A stretch of DNA of 64,000 nucleotides from Sphingobium sp. SYK-6 (GTDB lineage Bacteria; Pseudomonadota; Alphaproteobacteria; Sphingomonadales; Sphingomonadaceae): NCBI RefSeq assembly GCF_000283515.1, contig NC_015976.1, forward strand, positions 1,054,001 through 1,118,000, read 5' to 3'. Of the stretch, positions 34,665-43,734 are shown piece after piece. Positions within the stretch are counted from its first letter, which is position 1; each line of letters begins with the position of its first letter. The position numbers and the translations under genes are program-made. The notes beneath the pieces are model-generated. The model worked only from the letters and a program-made list of their open reading frames with translations. It did not search any database and had not been told where the DNA came from.

Positions 34665-37600
34665 ATGAAATTCGCCTTTGTCGTGCAAAATTTGGCGCAG
34701 GTGAGCGATTCCGTTGGATATGACTGTATATACCAGTATAAGACAATTAGAGAATTGTATCCTACGGATGGCGGCGTTCGGATTTTTTCAGAAGTATTCG
34801 ACAGAAGAATTCATTGCGATATAGACATCGAGCCGATGAAGGATTTTTGGGAGGCCGTTGCGGCATATCCCGACGCCTGCATCATTTATCATTTCTGCGA
34901 TGGCTGGACAGAGATTGACGAATTTCTACGCGAAACGGCGCGCAATGCCGTAATTCGCTGGCACAACAACACGCCGCCATGGTTCTATATCCGGGACAAT
35001 GTAGATTTCGCTGCCGACTGCAATCGGGGTTACGACATTATCTCCCGGTTCGCGCACGCGGGAAGTGTGCGATTTATGGTCAACTCTGAGTTTACACGCC
35101 GACAGCTCCATGCATTGGGTGGGCTGGATTCGTTGATAAATACCGTGTTTCCTGCCAGCACTTTTCTCCTGAAGGATCGCCGCGACAATCGGGCCGCCCT
35201 GCCGCAGTCGGCTGACCGCCCGATCGAACTCCTGTTCGTAGGACGGGTGGTGCAGCACAAAGGACATCGACACATCCTTTCAGTTGCCGCGGTCGTGCAG
35301 CGCTTTTGCGAGCGTCCGGTCCGCGTGCTGTTTGCCGGAGCACTTGAAGCGCGTCTCCAGAACTATTGGTTAGAGCTGACCGACATTGGGGTGAGGCTGG
35401 GTGTCGAAACTGTTTTTCTAGGACTCGTTTCCGACGCTGATCTGGCGGAACTATATGCATCCTGTGACGCCTTCATCTGCATGTCGGAGCATGAGGGTTT
35501 TGGCATGCCGGTGTTCGAGGCCATGCGAAGCCATGTGCCAGTTATTGCCTGGTCGACGAGCGCCATGGCGGATCTGCTGAAAGGCCACCCTTTCGCATCA
35601 AGTGAATTTTCACTTCATCGGTTTGCCGCTTGTGTCATTGCAGCCATGGAGCCATCCATCAGGCAGCGTGTGATCGCCTTACAGCAGTATGTCCTGGAGG
35701 GGTATACTGATGCGACTGTGCGCTCCCAACTATGTGCCGCAATAGCACGGGCAGAAGATTTGGGACTAGATCCGATCTCCGATGCGCCGGCCGTTCCCGA
35801 TATCGACGATATCGCCACCTTTGTCTCGAATCTCACCGAATGGATAGAGCAAGAAATCGGCACGTCTGTCGAAGTATTCATCCACGACGCCCCCGTGAAT
35901 TATGTCAGCCTCTATGACATCGCGATCCATGACCGACTCATTCGGGCCGTCTATTTTGATAGACAAGCTCGGGGCGCACGCGCACGCTCCGATCATTTCG
36001 ATGAGCTGCACCCGTTCCACTCCATCATCCGGCATGCGATGCTGGGCGAGGCGATTGCTGACGTCAATCCGCCTCGTGATCTGGAAACGCTGTTGAGCTT
36101 CGACGACGAGGTATTCGTGCGCTTGGCTTATTGGGCGTTGTTGGGAAGGGAGGTCGATTCAGGCGGACTTTCCATTTATCTGCGTCGCATTCGCAAGGGC
36201 GAGGATAAACTGAGGCTGCTTCGCGAACTGGCCAGTTCCGCTGAAGGGCGGAAGCATGGCGGGCGGTTGGGAAAGGCGGTTCTGGCGGCCGGCCAGCCCA
36301 GCGATATCGTTCGCTTGCAGCAGATGGAGACGACAATCGGGCGGCTGCAGCGCTTCCTCGCCCCTGAAGTGGGCGGGCCGCCGCCTCATGATCCCCTCGG
36401 CAGCATTCGCCATGTCGACGATTTGCTGCAACTTAACACCCCGTCATTCATCGACATGTCCTATCGCATTTTGCTTGGCCACGCCGTGGAGGCGGGGCGC
36501 ATGGACCGCGATCTGGCGGCCCTCCGTCAAGGGCAGTCCCGGCACGCCTTCTTATCAGCGCTGCGAAGGTCATTAACCGAACAGGATCAGATCGGCAGTC
36601 TAGAGGGCTTGTCGGCCTATCTCGCAGCACCCGAAGATGGGGCGGATCCCGTGTCGATCCGTGTGGCGCGACTGTCTAATGAGTTGGGACGATTGACTAA
36701 TCAGTTGGCGCTGTGGGACCAGGCTCCATCGGGCGTTCATGCGCAGGAGCCAGACCGTGCCTTGCTCCGTCTGACTGAACAGGCGGTCCGCACAAGCTCT
36801 AGCCCTTCGATGGAAAGCCTGCGGGCGCTATCGTTGGAAAGAGCGGCCGGACGCCGAGAAGCCGTGACCCAATCAGCCGGCTTGTGCCCGGCAGAGACGC
36901 AAGCTGGGCCCGGCGAGATCGAAATCCATCATATCCATCAAATTCTGATAAACGACGAGGACCGGATACCTGATGAACTGCCAGACATCGTGCAGCGCAA
37001 TCGGGACTCGCTCCGTAGGTTCTATCCGGAAGCTGAGTATCGCCTGTGGGGGGCGGATGATCTGCGGCAATTTATCGCAGCGCATTTCGAGCCAGCCGTG
37101 GTCGAGGGTTTCGACATCCTGCAGGCCTACGCGCTCAAGGCCGACTTGGGACGATACTGTCTTTTGTATGTTTTTGGAGGACTCTACAGCGACCTCTCCA
37201 ATCGTTTTCTTTCGCGGTGGCGGATTGCGGAAGGAAAGACGATCGCCTGCTTCCGCGAGCATAAGCCTCTCCATGGCGCCGTGTGGATGCTCCAGAACAC
37301 CTTGATCTATGCCTCACCGGGGCAACCAGAATTACGACTCGCGATAGATCTCGTACTGGAGAACATCCGTAATCGGGAATATGGAGTCAGTTCCCTTGCG
37401 CCAACTGGCCCTATCCTCTTTGGCCGCGCTATGGCTGCAGTCGGCCAGGCGAGCAGCTACCAGATCGGCGATGCGATCAATCTGCCGGTCGAAGGCGGGT
37501 TGAACCGTGCCAATTATGTCGATCGGGACGGCACATTGGTCGCGGCGAGGTTGCAGGGCAATGGGGGATGCCTCTCGGAACTCGGCCTGCAGAAGACAAA

Positions 37601-38852
37601 CGTCTATGGTGAGATGTGGAGCCGTCGGGAAATCTACGGCGAAGGTCTCCTACTGTTCGCGCATGATAACCCTGCCGTGGAGACGGCGGAACCGCGCGAC
37701 ATTGCGGGTATCGTTCTGGGCACGCAGGGCAAAGAGCGAGGGATAAGCATTCGTAAGATTGCCTTACCGCGCGGGCAGTACAGGATCACCGCCCGATTCC
37801 TCGTGAAGGATCGGCCGGGCGCTATCGGCTTGGCAGTCGATAGCGATGGCGGAACCCGTCAGATCGTGAGGGGCAAGGCCGTGTTGCCGGATGACTGCGG
37901 CGACGTCGGCGTCGCAGTCACGCTCGACGAGGCAATGACCGTCGACGTCCATATCCGCGTCGGTCATGCCTTTCACGGTCTCTTCAAACGTCTGATGGTT
38001 CGCGGTGTTTCTCAGCACGATTCCGATGTGACACTGACGGAAACCGAAGCAAGTGGTGTTCACGCCCCCGAAGCGAGAAGCGTGACAGTGCAGCCCGTCA
38101 GTCACATTCATCATATAGCCTATCATCCCGCCGTCTTGGCTTTGGCGGATGAGAGCGAAATTGCGGAGAACATCCGTCTTGCGGCAGCCTTGCATGATGG
38201 GGCGCGGCAGATGGTCTGGACCGAAGCTAGCCTGCGCGAGTTTATCGCGTCTCGCTTCAATGCCGATGTCGTCTGGGCATATGACTGTCTGCCCCAATTT
38301 ATGAACCGATCGGAACTGGGGCGCTATTGCCTCCTCTATGCATTGGGCGGGCTCTACGTTGATCCGTGGCTCCGGATGGTAAGTCCGATCGGCGTTGCTT
38401 ATGGCAAGCAGTTGACGTGCTTTCGCAGCGCCGAGGTGGAGGATGGGGCCTCATGGTCGATTGACACCAGCTTGCTTCACGCTGAGCCCGGACGGGCCGA
38501 ATTCGAGCAGCTCATCGATCAGATTGTCGAAGGCGTGCGTGGCGGGGATTATGGCGCGATACCAACGGCTGTGACCGGGGCAGAGCGGCTGGGGCGGGGC
38601 TTGGCGATATCTTATGATGCCAGACGATATTTTGGCGGCGAGATCGTCCCCATGACCCGCGGACGTCCAATCGTCAACGACTGTTTCGTTAGCCAAGATG
38701 GACGTCTCATCGCCGTCTGTAAGGGGAGCGACAATCCCATAACACGAATGCGACAGGAAGTCAGGGCGGCGTGGCTGGAAGGGCGCATCTACGCGCATGT
38801 CGAAGGGCCGCATTTGCCCCGGCGGGCGCCATTGGTGCAAACTTTAGGCTGA
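34665..38852 (+). CDS. Giant multidomain glycosyltransferase (GT4 + DUF4214 + two GT32-like domains)
   Basis: A 1395-residue protein. Residues 1-365 form a GT4 domain (LLFVGRVVQHKGHRHIL; SEHEGFGMPVFEAMRSHVPVIAW). Two DUF4214-like segments follow (about 480-530 with AYWALLGREVDSGGLSIYL; about 588-635 with SYRILLGHAVEAGRMD). A first GT32-like domain spans about 753-925 (IHHIHQILIN, RFYPEAEYRLW, LKADLGRYCLLYVFGGLYSDLS), a beta-rich module about 990-1120, and a second GT32-like domain about 1145-1310 (LGRYCLLYALGGLYVDPW). Both GT32-like DxD sites are altered (SDLS, VDPW), so they may bind sugar without transferring it. GAGGG lies upstream of the ATG. Confidence 0.85.
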   Translation: MKFAFVVQNLAQVSDSVGYDCIYQYKTIRELYPTDGGVRIFSEVFDRRIHCDIDIEPMKDFWEAVAAYPDACIIYHFCDGWTEIDEFLRETARNAVIRWHNNTPPWFYIRDNVDFAADCNRGYDIISRFAHAGSVRFMVNSEFTRRQLHALGGLDSLINTVFPASTFLLKDRRDNRAALPQSADRPIELLFVGRVVQHKGHRHILSVAAVVQRFCERPVRVLFAGALEARLQNYWLELTDIGVRLGVETVFLGLVSDADLAELYASCDAFICMSEHEGFGMPVFEAMRSHVPVIAWSTSAMADLLKGHPFASSEFSLHRFAACVIAAMEPSIRQRVIALQQYVLEGYTDATVRSQLCAAIARAEDLGLDPISDAPAVPDIDDIATFVSNLTEWIEQEIGTSVEVFIHDAPVNYVSLYDIAIHDRLIRAVYFDRQARGARARSDHFDELHPFHSIIRHAMLGEAIADVNPPRDLETLLSFDDEVFVRLAYWALLGREVDSGGLSIYLRRIRKGEDKLRLLRELASSAEGRKHGGRLGKAVLAAGQPSDIVRLQQMETTIGRLQRFLAPEVGGPPPHDPLGSIRHVDDLLQLNTPSFIDMSYRILLGHAVEAGRMDRDLAALRQGQSRHAFLSALRRSLTEQDQIGSLEGLSAYLAAPEDGADPVSIRVARLSNELGRLTNQLALWDQAPSGVHAQEPDRALLRLTEQAVRTSSSPSMESLRALSLERAAGRREAVTQSAGLCPAETQAGPGEIEIHHIHQILINDEDRIPDELPDIVQRNRDSLRRFYPEAEYRLWGADDLRQFIAAHFEPAVVEGFDILQAYALKADLGRYCLLYVFGGLYSDLSNRFLSRWRIAEGKTIACFREHKPLHGAVWMLQNTLIYASPGQPELRLAIDLVLENIRNREYGVSSLAPTGPILFGRAMAAVGQASSYQIGDAINLPVEGGLNRANYVDRDGTLVAARLQGNGGCLSELGLQKTNVYGEMWSRREIYGEGLLLFAHDNPAVETAEPRDIAGIVLGTQGKERGISIRKIALPRGQYRITARFLVKDRPGAIGLAVDSDGGTRQIVRGKAVLPDDCGDVGVAVTLDEAMTVDVHIRVGHAFHGLFKRLMVRGVSQHDSDVTLTETEASGVHAPEARSVTVQPVSHIHHIAYHPAVLALADESEIAENIRLAAALHDGARQMVWTEASLREFIASRFNADVVWAYDCLPQFMNRSELGRYCLLYALGGLYVDPWLRMVSPIGVAYGKQLTCFRSAEVEDGASWSIDTSLLHAEPGRAEFEQLIDQIVEGVRGGDYGAIPTAVTGAERLGRGLAISYDARRYFGGEIVPMTRGRPIVNDCFVSQDGRLIAVCKGSDNPITRMRQEVRAAWLEGRIYAHVEGPHLPRRAPLVQTLG

Positions 38853-39169
38853 TCTGATCCCGGAAAACTCTACCCCAGGGTGGTCCAGAGAATGGTGTCG
38901 GATCACGGACGAGCCGTGGTGACATGCTCCCCGAAGTTCCTCCACTCATAAGTAGGGGCCGGCGTTGTCATGGTGCCCATCCGAGCGGGGTTCCACAAGC
39001 CGCTTGGCAGCATCGGCGGGCGTCAGCCCGCCTATCCCGCTATGCGGACGCGCATGGTTGTAATCGTCGCGCCAGCTCCTCAGTACCGATCGGGCGGCAT
39101 GGCTGAGCGATGCGAACAGCGTTTCATTGAGGCGTTCTTCGCGCAAGCGACCATTAGAGCGTGATCATC

Positions 39170-39820
39170 TTAGGTTGAAGCATAGCCACTATTTCTGAGA
39201 TAGTTTGCGCACTCGGTGGGGGAGAAGGCGTCGAGCAGTGATCCGATGCGCTTCCATGTTGCCTCGACTGATCGTTCGTTTGCCTTTCGCAAGAGCGTCT
39301 TGAGCTTGGCGAAGACCTGCTCGATTGGGTTGAGGTCAGGGCTGTAGGGCGGCAGGAACAGGAGCTTGGCCCCGCAGCTGCGGATAGCCTCACGCACGGC
39401 CTGGCCTTTGTGGCTGCCGAGGTTGTCCATGATGACGATGTCGCCCGGGGCAAGCGTAGGGACGAGGAACTGCTCGACATAGGCAAGGAAGAGTTGGCCG
39501 TTGATTGGTCCGTCGAGCACGCACGGGGCATCGATCCGGTCGTGGCGCAGCGCGGCGAGGAAGGTCAGTGTGCGCCAGTGACCGAACGGCACTTTCGCGT
39601 GCAGCCTCTGTCCGCGCCAGGCGCGACCGTGGGTGCGGGTCATGTTGGTCTTGGCCCAGGTCTCGTCAATGAAGACGAGGCGCGATGGATCAAGCCGGTT
39701 CTGGTACTTGCGCCACTGCATCCGTCGGCGGGCGATGGCGGGACGATCCTGCTCGCTGGCGAACAGGCTTTTTTTTGAACGACAGTCCCTCGCGTTCGAG
39801 GAACAACCACAGCGCGCCAT
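39170..39820 (-). CDS. IS630 transposase, catalytic (OrfB) part
   Basis: This frame carries the DDE domain: RLVFIDETWAKTNM (first Asp), PGDIVIMDNLGSHKG (second Asp) and LPPYSPDLNPIEQVFAKLK (Glu). It joins the OrfA frame at an A8 run on the minus strand (39776-39769): with seven A residues the frames would be continuous. Either programmed slippage or a one-base insertion explains the split. Confidence 0.88.
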   Translation of the reverse strand: MARCGCSSNARDCRSKKSLFASEQDRPAIARRRMQWRKYQNRLDPSRLVFIDETWAKTNMTRTHGRAWRGQRLHAKVPFGHWRTLTFLAALRHDRIDAPCVLDGPINGQLFLAYVEQFLVPTLAPGDIVIMDNLGSHKGQAVREAIRSCGAKLLFLPPYSPDLNPIEQVFAKLKTLLRKANERSVEATWKRIGSLLDAFSPTECANYLRNSGYAST

Positions 39821-40112
39821 AACTCGCCTTCACCCCGCGGTCTGCCAGTTCGGCCAGCAAGCCACGCAGCGTCAGATCGGGTTCTGCTGCAACACGCGCC
39901 AGCAGCCACTCCCGCTCCGGCAGCAACACCGGCTTGCGGTGCCCGCCCAGTTTGCCTGGGACAACCCCGCCAGTCCGGCGCTGGCGCTGAGACCAACGCA
40001 CAGCGCTCGCAACGCTCACGCCAAACTGCGCCGCTGCCGTTCGGGCGGAAGCGCCCGACGCCATCGCAGCAACAACCCGCTCACGAAGATCAATCGAATA
40101 GGCTCGGCTCAT
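39690..40112 (-). CDS. IS630 transposase, DNA-binding (OrfA) part
   Basis: It starts MSRAYSIDLRERVVAAMASGASARTAAAQFGVSVASAVRW, the paired helix-turn-helix of IS630 transposases. The region after SFKKKPV is out-of-frame sequence past the A8 run. It overlaps the OrfB frame. Confidence 0.85.
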   Translation of the reverse strand: MSRAYSIDLRERVVAAMASGASARTAAAQFGVSVASAVRWSQRQRRTGGVVPGKLGGHRKPVLLPEREWLLARVAAEPDLTLRGLLAELADRGVKASYGALWLFLEREGLSFKKKPVRQRAGSSRHRPPTDAVAQVPEPA

Positions 40113-40421
40113 CCCTGCTGGCCTCCTGCCCAGCCAACAGGTTGAATCAGAAAAATCAGCCCGCGTGAATCCCCAATCGATTCAATCAAACAAGATCACG
40201 CTCTAGAGCTCTCCACATAGCCGTTCTGCTGCGGTTTGCCGGGCGCGATGTAATGCCACTCGATGCGGCGGTCCTGAGTCCATCGCAGGGTCGCCAGGCT
40301 CGTAAGATCAGTGCCGTTATCGCTGACGATCATGAGGGCCTTGCCGCGAGCCACGATGATCGCGTAAGCTCTCGGCTGACACGGGCGCGTGACAGCGACG
40401 CCGCGCACGACCTGCTAAAAC

Positions 40422-40990
40422 CGCTTCGTGCGGTGGCGGAAGGCAGGCATATGAGATCGGATGATCGATGCCACCACCGCCGCCCATGGCGGCGATATCC
40501 AGATGATCGACAGCACCTCCGCTCGCGCCTAACAGCAGGCGTGACGGCAAAAAGGGATCGAGCTATTGTCCCGGTCGCTCCCGAGGCGGAGTTAAGAACA
40601 AAATCCACCCGCTTGTCGATGCGCAGGGGCTCCCGATCCGGCTCGGCCTGACAGCAGGACAGGCGCACGCCGGGCAGGTCGCGGGATCATCTTGGTCCGC
40701 ACACCATCGTGCTTGCCGACAAAGCCTACGATGCCGACCGCATCCGTGCGCTAATTGAAGGGCAAGGAGCCACGCCTAACGTCTCGGCCGAATTCAATCG
40801 GAATTGGAAACCCTGCTTCAGCAAGCGGCTCTACCGCGAGCGTAATCTGATCGAGCGCTTCTTCTCCAAACTGAAGCACTTCCGTCGCGTCGCCACGCGG
40901 TACGGCAAACTCGCCGAAAACTTCCTCGCCATTGTCCAACTTGCGTCAATGCTTCTGTGGCTCGGTGCTTATGAGGCTACGACCTAGATG
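40422..40990 (+). pseudogene. Degraded IS5-family (IS427-like) transposase copy
   Basis: The sequence is closely related to the element at 30.2-30.9 kb: NRFVRWRKA-like start near 40422, then frames broken by stops (TAA in the SAR region near 40531), ending with an intact stretch VLADKAYDADRIRALIEGQGATPN and SKRLYRERNLIERFFSKLKHFRRVATRYGK. The right end TTATGAGGCTACGACCTAG resembles the IS5 right repeat. Its left part was lost at the IS3 junction. Confidence 0.88.
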
Positions 40991-41069
40991 AGATGCCTGA
41001 GGAAGTGGCCAAGAAACTGCAGGCGGGCCTGACGAGATCGACGTGATTCGGCCATCCCCTGCCCACAGC

Positions 41070-43043
41070 TTAAGTAACATTGGGGGGCGGATCCACCCCC
41101 TTGCCAGTCCCCTCGCGCCGCCCCGATCGCGCGTCGAGCGCGTGGAGGCGGCGTGTGACGTCCGGGCGGTGGAGGAGCTGTGCGAGCGGCGCGGGCAGGC
41201 GGCGTTGCCAGTTCGGGTGTTCGTGGGTGGTGCCCGGGATGTTCACCTGATCCTCGGCGCCGATCAGGTCTTCCAGCGAAACCATGGCAAGCACCGAGCG
41301 CGTGCGGGAGATATGGTCCACCGCGGCGTCGACGACCTGTGAGGAGTCCGTGGGCGGGGGGAGGGGCCCGGTGCCGATCGCCTGCCAGAGCAAGGTCCGG
41401 TCGCGAGCCCGGATCGCCTGCGCTGCGGCCAGGTCGAACGCCTGGTGCAGGCGCGCGGTCCATTCGAGATCATGGCCGCTCCACCAGCCGGCGAGGGTGG
41501 CCGTATCGTGCGTTCCGGTCATGGCGACGCTCTGGGCCTCGTATGCGTCGGGGGGCAGGAAGCGGCCATCGCCCTCCCGCTCGAAGGGGAGGACGCGCAT
41601 GCCGAGCATGCCGCGGTCATTCGCCCGCTCGCGGAAGCCGGCGGGTATGGTGCCCAGATCCTCGGCGACGATGATCGCATCGTGCCGCTGGCTCTCCAGG
41701 GCGATGATGCGCAGCATGTCCTCGAAGGGGCAGGCCAGATAAGCGCCGGCGCTGCTGGGGCTGCCCTCGGCGATGACCCACAGGCGCTGCAGCCCGAAGG
41801 CATGGTCTATGCGCACGCCGCCGCAATGGTGCAGGGCCGCGCGGATCATGGCGATCCAGGGCTCGAATGCCTGATCCGCCAGGGCGCGCGGCGAGAAGGT
41901 TGTGAGGCCCCAATTCTGTCCCGTCGGTCCCAGCGGATCGGGCGGCGCGCCGATCGTGAGCTTCCGGAGATAGGCGGAGGGGCTGGCCCAGACATCGCTG
42001 CCCCGGGGATCGACGCCGACGGCCAGATCCGCGATCAGGCCGATGCCCATGCCGGACGCGCGGGCCGAGGCCTGTGCGCGGGCCAGCGCCTGCGCGGCGA
42101 GGCGCTGGCCGAGAAGATGGACGCCAAGCGCGTCGGGATGCGTGGCGATGAACGCGCGGAGCGGGTCCTCGGCCGCCGTCCGCAGATCATCCGACCAGCG
42201 CGCGCGGAGCGGGGGCGAGAGATGCAGGGCATCGAACGCGGCGTGCCGGTACAGCGCTTCGCCTTCCCCCGCCGCCCAGTCATGCAGGTCTCGTCGCTGC
42301 GGCGCCGTCAGACCGGCATAGCTGCGCTCCAGCGCATCGAGCGCGGCGGGGAGAGCGGCGGACCAGTCGATCAGTGCCGAGGCGTTGACGGTCTCCTGCA
42401 GGCCGAGTGGCGCCAGCGCGCTATTGAGAAAGCGGCGGCTGGACGGCGCATAGGGGCTGTAATGCTCCGTGCGCCCGGGAATGAGGGCGTGGACCGGACT
42501 GATCGCGAGGAAGGCGGCGCCGCGCGCTCCGAAGAGGTGCGCCGCTTCCGCCAGATCATCCAGCGTGCCGAACGCGCCCGGTCCCCGCAGGGCCGGTATC
42601 TGCACGGACGAGCCCCAGCCCCGATCGGGAAGGCGGCACCGCGCCGGCGCGATGGCGAGGACCATTTCATGGCCGTCGACGTACAACCGGTGATAGCCGG
42701 TCCGTGCGATGGGCGGCAGGCTGCCCCCGCGAATGGACAGCGCGAGCGGCTCTCCATCCTCCAGGATCAGCTCGGCCCGTTCGTGCCGGGCGAGCCCTGC
42801 CGGAAGGGGAATGGGTTGTCCGGCATCGCCGCTGAGGAAGCGCGGGGGCTGGCGTTGCTCCGCCTCGCATCTGGCGAGGCTCTGCGCCCGGTCTGCGGAC
42901 GTCCCGGCGGGATAACCGAGCGCGCCGAGCACGGCGACGAGGTCGTCAGGGGCGACCTCGGCCGGGCGCCCCTCGGCGTCGGTCCATTGCCTTGATAGGC
43001 CCAGAGCGGCCGCGAGCCTGTCCAGATCGGGTTCGGCCCGCAT
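41070..43043 (-). CDS. malQ: 4-alpha-glucanotransferase (GH77)
   Basis: A 657-residue amylomaltase that transfers maltosyl units between maltodextrins, recycling the short glucans left by debranching. Family marks: GWGSSVQIPALRGPGAFGTLDDL, NWGLTTFSP, nucleophile Asp in GGVRIDHAFGLQRLW, acid Glu in IIVAEDLGTIPAG and Asp in MTGTHDTATLAGWW. A DUF2934 gene lies 17 bases upstream on the same strand. It belongs with glgX-treZ-treY nearby, though separated by a small divergent gene and the ligase pair. Confidence 0.95.
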   Translation of the reverse strand: MRAEPDLDRLAAALGLSRQWTDAEGRPAEVAPDDLVAVLGALGYPAGTSADRAQSLARCEAEQRQPPRFLSGDAGQPIPLPAGLARHERAELILEDGEPLALSIRGGSLPPIARTGYHRLYVDGHEMVLAIAPARCRLPDRGWGSSVQIPALRGPGAFGTLDDLAEAAHLFGARGAAFLAISPVHALIPGRTEHYSPYAPSSRRFLNSALAPLGLQETVNASALIDWSAALPAALDALERSYAGLTAPQRRDLHDWAAGEGEALYRHAAFDALHLSPPLRARWSDDLRTAAEDPLRAFIATHPDALGVHLLGQRLAAQALARAQASARASGMGIGLIADLAVGVDPRGSDVWASPSAYLRKLTIGAPPDPLGPTGQNWGLTTFSPRALADQAFEPWIAMIRAALHHCGGVRIDHAFGLQRLWVIAEGSPSSAGAYLACPFEDMLRIIALESQRHDAIIVAEDLGTIPAGFRERANDRGMLGMRVLPFEREGDGRFLPPDAYEAQSVAMTGTHDTATLAGWWSGHDLEWTARLHQAFDLAAAQAIRARDRTLLWQAIGTGPLPPPTDSSQVVDAAVDHISRTRSVLAMVSLEDLIGAEDQVNIPGTTHEHPNWQRRLPAPLAQLLHRPDVTRRLHALDARSGRREGTGKGVDPPPNVT

Positions 43044-43060
43044 GCCGCCTTCCGTGCTCG

Positions 43061-43315
43061 TCAGACAGCCGGGGCCTTCTTCTTCGGGCGCCCGGCGCGC
43101 CGTGGCGCCGCCGGCGTGGCTTCGGAAGCCTCCGGGGACGGTTCCGGCTGTTCGGCTACGGCCTGCTGGGCCGCATCGAAAGACGGGGCAGCATCACCAT
43201 CCAGTTCCTGTTCCGCGCGCAACCAGTGGTCCTGCGAACGCCCGTCGGGGCGGCCCTCCGCTTCCCATATGGCATAGGCACGATCCTTGATCGTCTGGTC
43301 CCGATCTTCGCTCAT
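43061..43315 (-). CDS. DUF2934 small protein
   Basis: An 84-residue protein. Residues 9-35 (IKDRAYAIWEAEGRPDGRSQDHWLRAE) match DUF2934. The rest is acidic/proline-rich, ending in a basic RRAGRPKKKAPAV tail that resembles an AT-hook-like DNA-binding segment. Function is unknown. It is commonly found beside trehalose/glycogen genes. It is co-directional with malQ. Confidence 0.85.
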   Translation of the reverse strand: MSEDRDQTIKDRAYAIWEAEGRPDGRSQDHWLRAEQELDGDAAPSFDAAQQAVAEQPEPSPEASEATPAAPRRAGRPKKKAPAV

Positions 43316-43436
43316 TCATGATCCTCCTTCACTTGCCGGTCGGCACAACGCCTAACGCGCCGCGCGCAGTTTGGATGCGACAAGCCGCAAGAGCCTTGAT
43401 CGAGATTAAGTCCTGCATGTGCGGTCGAGATGGCCG

Positions 43437-43461
43437 GGAACGTGGAGCCTCATCCATCGTT
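43437..43461 (+). promoter_or_regulatory. EcfG-type promoter of a 59-residue protein
   Basis: GGAAC (43437-43441), a 16-base spacer, then CGTT (43458-43461), an exact consensus match ending 29 bases before the ATG at 43491. Confidence 0.8.
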
Positions 43462-43490
43462 TCGCTGGGGCAATTCAAAGGAGACTGAGA

Positions 43491-43670
43491 ATGATCAAGC
43501 GATTGCTCGTCGGTGCCGCGCTGGGTGTGTGGGGCAAGAAGCTCTATGACGAAGGACGGCTCGATCCCTATATCGCCAAGGCCAAGTCGAAGGTGGACAG
43601 CTATGCGGGTACGGACACGGCCACGGCCGGCCCCGCCAAGGCCAAGACAGCCACCACGCCGGCTGTCTGA
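43491..43670 (+). CDS. Small general-stress protein of unknown function
   Basis: A 59-residue protein beginning MIKRLLVGAALGVWGKKLYD, a weak amphipathic/membrane-associated helix, followed by a soluble, alanine/threonine-rich tail. AAAGGAGA lies 6-8 bases before the ATG, and an exact EcfG promoter sits upstream, so it is almost certainly a GSR regulon member. It is divergent from DUF2934-malQ. Confidence 0.7.
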   Translation: MIKRLLVGAALGVWGKKLYDEGRLDPYIAKAKSKVDSYAGTDTATAGPAKAKTATTPAV

Positions 43671-43734
43671 ACTGCATGCGTGGGGCGGGGCTTTGCTGCC
43701 TCGCCCCGTCGGCCTATGGCGAAGGTCGGGCCGC

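Larger units (their letters stand above)
39157..40203 (-). mobile_element. IS630-family insertion sequence
   Basis: The ends carry inverted repeats (GAGCGTGATC at 39157 and GATCACGCTC ending at 40203), each flanked by TA (39155-39156 and 40204-40205), the TA target duplication of the IS630/Tc1 group. The 1047-bp element encodes a two-frame transposase. Confidence 0.92.
38946..40421 (-). pseudogene. IS3-family transposase fragment split by an IS630 element
   Basis: The upstream piece (40204-40421) encodes GKALMIVSDNGTDLTS and RIEWHYIAPGKPQQNGYVESS. The downstream piece (38946-39156) encodes NGRLREERLNETLFASLSHA and RPHSGIGGLTPADAAKRL. Removing 39157-40203 plus one TA joins them exactly in frame. 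The N-terminal half is missing and there is a frameshift near 40380, so it was already defective. Confidence 0.88.

Noticed and set aside
41445..42995. A 516-codon plus-strand frame opposite malQ
   Set aside because: It is a high-GC shadow. malQ on the other strand has all GH77 motifs.
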